From: Acidimicrobiaceae bacterium
GTDB lineage: Bacteria > Actinomycetota > Acidimicrobiia > Acidimicrobiales > Palsa-688
Direction of reading: 5' to 3'
Length of the DNA stretch: 25,552 nucleotides
NCBI GenBank assembly: GCA_003156795.1
Contig: PMHU01000316.1
Location: 35,640-61,191 of the forward strand
A program made the translations under genes and the position numbers. The first letter of the stretch is position 1, and each line of letters begins with the position of its first letter. The notes below the pieces were generated by a model. The model made no database searches and was not told the DNA's origin. It was given only the letters and a program-made list of their open reading frames with translations. Positions 23,185 to 25,552 of the stretch are shown piece after piece.

Positions 23185-23223
23185 TATGATGTATTTACTA
23201 CCTATTGATAAGTTATTACTTAT
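23185..23223. promoter_or_regulatory. cbbR-cbbL divergent control region with LysR-type operator motifs
   Basis: The region between the cbbL start (23141) and the cbbR start (23222) is 80 bases and is AT-rich at its right end, in contrast to its surroundings. ATAAGTTATTACTTAT (23208-23223) is a perfect 6-bp inverted repeat with a 4-base centre. It contains TAA-N8-TTA, which fits the CbbR consensus TNA-N7/8-TNA. A second match, TTA-N8-TGA, lies at 23195-23208 and shares its final base with the dyad. TATGAT (23185-23190) resembles a -10 element for cbbR. The dyad overlaps the cbbR ATG, so CbbR binding should repress its own gene; this is inferred. Confidence 0.6.
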
Positions 23224-24154
23224 GACTCTGACTCAGTTGAGGACCGTGCTTGCCGTCTTTGACGCCGGGTCGGTGCGCGGCGCCTCGGAGGTTCTCCGGG
23301 TTTCACAGCCCGCCGTCTCCGCGTCGATGGCGAGCCTGGAGCGCGAGCTGGGCGTCGAGTTGGTCGGGCGCAGCGGGCGGGGCCTGCGCTTCACGCCCGC
23401 CGGTAGCGCCTTCGTCTCATCGGTCCGGGCCGGACTGGCGCTCGTCGAGAACGGAGTCCGGGAGGCGCGGAGCATCGTCGAACCGAGCCGTGGGGCCGTG
23501 CGGATCACGTCGGTGACCACCGCCGCGGAGCGCATGCTCCTGCCGCTGCTGGCTGGATTCCGCCGGCAGTACCCCGAGGTGGAGGTGTCGGTGCAGGTCG
23601 GCAACCGGACCAGCGTCTGGCGTGCCCTTGGTGACGGCGACGCTGACCTCGTTGTAGCTGGGCGCCCGCCGCCGGCTCTGCGAACCCGCACGTTGGGCCG
23701 AGCCGCCAACCGCCTCGTGGTGGTGGGGCCCAACGTCGGCCTGGCCCCCATCGAGACGCGCCATCGCCGGTCCAGCTTCGAGGTCCTCCGCGCTGCGACC
23801 TGGCTCCTGCGGGAGGAGGGGTCTGGTACCCGGGAGGCCACCGACGAGCTGCTGGACCAACTCGGTCTCGATCCTCCACGAATGATTCTCGGGTCCAACG
23901 GTGCCGTCGAACAGGCGGCCATCGCGGGTCTCGGCGTGGGGCTGATCTCGATCGACGCGGTCGCCGACTCTTTGGCGTCTGGATCGCTCGCCGTGTACGA
24001 CTGCCGCGGCACGCCGCTCGACCGGCCCTGGCACCTCGTTGCCGCGGCGGGCACCGGCCTCACACCGACGGCCTGCCTGGCGGCCCGCTCGATGCTCTCA
24101 TCCGTGGCCGGCTTCGCCCCGACGGGAGAAGGGCGACGGGTCCTGGCCAGCTAG
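23222..24154 (+). CDS. cbbR: LysR-family regulator CbbR
   Basis: This encodes 310 residues from ATG 23222 (MTLTQLRTVLAVFDAGSVRG). The frame opens earlier, but only this start gives the standard LysR N terminus. No ribosome binding site is visible, so the transcript may be leaderless or nearly so. The winged-helix HTH is at 1-65: SVRGASEVLRVSQPAVSASM then LERELGVELVGRSGRGLRFTPAG. The effector domain follows: VRITSVTTAAERMLLPLLAGF, the YPEVEVSVQVGN segment, VVAGRPPPALRTRTL, a hinge near WLLREEGSGTREATDELL, and GAVEQAAIAGLGVGLISIDAVA. The divergent position beside cbbLSX is the classic cbbR arrangement. Known CbbR proteins respond to metabolites such as RuBP, PEP or NADPH. The gene ends in a TAG that overlaps the opposing kinase stop by 4 bases. 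Confidence 0.93.
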   Translation: MTLTQLRTVLAVFDAGSVRGASEVLRVSQPAVSASMASLERELGVELVGRSGRGLRFTPAGSAFVSSVRAGLALVENGVREARSIVEPSRGAVRITSVTTAAERMLLPLLAGFRRQYPEVEVSVQVGNRTSVWRALGDGDADLVVAGRPPPALRTRTLGRAANRLVVVGPNVGLAPIETRHRRSSFEVLRAATWLLREEGSGTREATDELLDQLGLDPPRMILGSNGAVEQAAIAGLGVGLISIDAVADSLASGSLAVYDCRGTPLDRPWHLVAAAGTGLTPTACLAARSMLSSVAGFAPTGEGRRVLAS

Positions 24155-25365
24155 AAGCGGAGCTGGTCGTCCGGCGATCCCGAGAGCACTGACGGCGGAA
24201 GGCGCATGCACAACGTCGTCCCCTCCCCGGGGCCCGAGCGCACGTGGAGGTTGCCACCCAGGAGGGTGGCTCTTTCCTGCATGCCACTCAGCCCGAAGCT
24301 GAGCGGACCAGCAGCCGAGCTAGGGCAGAACCCGACGCCGTCATCTCCTACGGTCAGCACGATGCCACCGTCCTCACTGGCGTGCAGGGACAACTCGACG
24401 CTGGACGCGCCGGCGTGCTTGACCACGTTCTGCAACGCCTCTTGGGTGATGCGGTAGATCGAAGTCTCCACGTGCGCAGGCAGGTCGCACTCTTGCAGGT
24501 CGAGTTCGACCGTGAAGTCGCCGGCGCTGCCCGCCAGGGAGTGGAGTGCGGCGGTAAGCCCGAGGTCGTCGAGGATCGACGGCCGGAGACCGGTGATCGC
24601 ACGCCTGGCTTCGTCGAGGGCTCCCGACAGCAGGCCGTCAACGAGCCCCAGCTCCGTGCTGATCGTCTCCTCCGTGGTGAGCGACCCCGCGGCTCGGAGG
24701 TGGTACCACGCACTGACCAGGCGCTGGCTGATCCCGTCGTGGATGTCCCCGGCGATCCGGCGCCGGTCCAGCTCCTGCATTTCGATGGTGCGCGCCGCGA
24801 AGCGCTCGAGCTGCTCCTCGCGTACCCGCAGCTGCTCGTGCAGCAGGGCCGCCTCAACGATTCCCGCCAGCAGGCTGGCGACCTCCTCGAGGCGCGCCAC
24901 GATATCCACGGCGAAGTGGCCGACGTCGTGAGCGTGGACGTTGAGCACTCCCACCACGACGCCCGGTGGGCGCAACAGGGGTACCGAGACCAATGAAGTG
25001 AAGTCTTCGCCCCGCAGGGCCGGGATGTAGCGATAACGGGGGTCGGACCATTTGTCGTCGATCACCGCTGGCTGTCCGTGCTCGGCAACCCATCCGGCGA
25101 CGCCCTCGTCGAAGGCCAGACGGATGGTTCCGGCCAGCTCGTCGAACTCGTCCGGCGTGGCGCCCATCAAGACGACTTCGCGGGCGTCGTGATCGACTAC
25201 GTGGACGAAGCAGGCGTCGGCGCCGGTCGCGGCGACGACCAGCCGGGCCGTCTGGCGCAGCACCGAGCGAAGCTGTCGTTCCTCGCCGGCGATGGAGACG
25301 ATGCCGCGCAGCAGGTCCGTCCACGCCACCTCTGCGGCGTATCTATCGGACCGCTCGCCGGTCAC
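24151..25365 (-). CDS. Soluble GAF-domain histidine kinase (NarL-type partner, HisKA_3)
   Basis: This encodes 404 residues from GTG 25365. The start overlaps the response regulator stop by 4 bases (GTGA), and AAGGAG lies 7 bases before it, so translation is coupled. There are no membrane helices. A GAF domain occupies about 20-172: LLRGIVSIAGEERQLRSVL, FDEGVAGWVAEHGQPAVIDD, FTSLVSVPLL and GVLNVHAHD. A coiled-coil helix (about 172-200) leads to HisKA_3 with the phospho-acceptor in RRRIAGDIHDGISQRL (His209). The HATPase domain has an N-box EALQNVVKHAGAS (Asn313), G1 DDGVGF and G2 FGLSGMQERA. Kinases of this kind sense redox, gases or small molecules through GAF; a Cys and a few His are present, but no cofactor site can be assigned. 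Its position next to cbbR suggests, but does not prove, a link to control of CO2 fixation. Confidence 0.93.
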   Translation of the reverse strand: MTGERSDRYAAEVAWTDLLRGIVSIAGEERQLRSVLRQTARLVVAATGADACFVHVVDHDAREVVLMGATPDEFDELAGTIRLAFDEGVAGWVAEHGQPAVIDDKWSDPRYRYIPALRGEDFTSLVSVPLLRPPGVVVGVLNVHAHDVGHFAVDIVARLEEVASLLAGIVEAALLHEQLRVREEQLERFAARTIEMQELDRRRIAGDIHDGISQRLVSAWYHLRAAGSLTTEETISTELGLVDGLLSGALDEARRAITGLRPSILDDLGLTAALHSLAGSAGDFTVELDLQECDLPAHVETSIYRITQEALQNVVKHAGASSVELSLHASEDGGIVLTVGDDGVGFCPSSAAGPLSFGLSGMQERATLLGGNLHVRSGPGEGTTLCMRLPPSVLSGSPDDQLRF

Positions 25366-25552
25366 ACGAATACTCCTTCCCGGAGAGCGAAGGCGACGGC
25401 CTGGCCGCGATCAGCGACGCCGAGCTTGCGGTAGATCGAGCTGGCATGGGTCTTGATCGTCTCTTCGCCCAGCACCAGGCGGGCGGCGATCGACCGGTTG
25501 GAGTGGCCGTGGGCCATGAGCTCCAGGACCTCGCTCTCACGCCGGGTCAGCC
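25362..25552 (-). CDS. NarL/LuxR-type response regulator, C-terminal DNA-binding part (cut by window end)
   Basis: The last 62 or so residues are present, ending in TGA at 25362-25364; the receiver domain lies outside the window. The sequence LTRRESEVLELMAHGHSNR then SIAARLVLGEETIKTHASS and IYRKLGVADRGQAVAFALR is a full LuxR/GerE helix-turn-helix. The recognition helix lies in EETIKTHASSIYRKL and the usual LTxREXEVL entry is present. It is the upstream gene of an operon with the GAF kinase (4-base overlap), and the two almost certainly form a phosphorelay pair. The target promoter is unknown. Confidence 0.93.
   Translation of the reverse strand, partial: LTRRESEVLELMAHGHSNRSIAARLVLGEETIKTHASSIYRKLGVADRGQAVAFALREGVFV

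Overview
This is a high-GC bacterial chromosome segment, most likely from an actinobacterium (Actinomycetota). An Acidimicrobiia-like soil or acidic-habitat lineage is my best guess. The guess rests on strong G/C third-position bias, a DUF2510 protein, a DUF6893-like microprotein, secreted WNGTSW/VSC-repeat and YVTN-propeller proteins, and a red-type form I RuBisCO operon. No rRNA, tRNA, CRISPR array or transposase was recognised.

Layout. (1) 1-4.4 kb: the 3' end of a plus-strand gene, a broken GVYG-repeat surface protein, a cupin, a sensor histidine kinase with no adjacent response regulator, a frameshifted SEC-C zinc-motif gene and a small unknown ORF. (2) 4.4-9.6 kb: a 789-residue secreted protein with 14 Cys-pair repeats, a protein with a C-terminal diadenylate-cyclase (DAC/DisA_N) domain, and a secreted Asp-box (sialidase-fold) protein. 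(3) 9.8-15.2 kb: mostly housekeeping or hypothetical genes: an alpha/beta hydrolase, a DUF2510 membrane protein, ribosome-assembly GTPase RsgA, a YdhR-like monooxygenase-fold protein, a DUF2142 polytopic membrane protein and a GNAT acetyltransferase. (4) 15.3-20.2 kb: a 7-repeat YVTN beta-propeller surface protein, a lipoprotein, a second GNAT, a 39-residue DUF6893-like protein, a VOC/glyoxalase protein and a trans-acting enoyl reductase/saccharopine-dehydrogenase-like protein. (5) 20.2-25.5 kb: the carbon-fixation locus. cbbL-cbbS-cbbX lie on the minus strand, with cbbR divergent across a very short AT-rich intergenic region carrying TNA-N8-TNA LysR-type motifs. A GAF histidine kinase and a NarL/LuxR-type response regulator (cut by the window end) follow and converge on cbbR.

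How the genes work together. The clearest functional unit is the Calvin-cycle module: RuBisCO large and small subunits, the red-type AAA+ activase CbbX that remodels inhibited RuBisCO, and the LysR regulator CbbR. The neighbouring two-component pair may add a second signal input; that is inference from position only. The rest looks like single-gene transcription units, with an unusual number of secreted repeat/propeller proteins.

The strongest anomalies are: a SEC-C gene that becomes one 80-residue frame if one T is removed from each of three T-runs; a DAC domain whose usual RHR triplet reads RHT; the 14-repeat secreted protein with a C-x5-C pair in every repeat; and a LysR-type dyad that physically overlaps the cbbR start codon.
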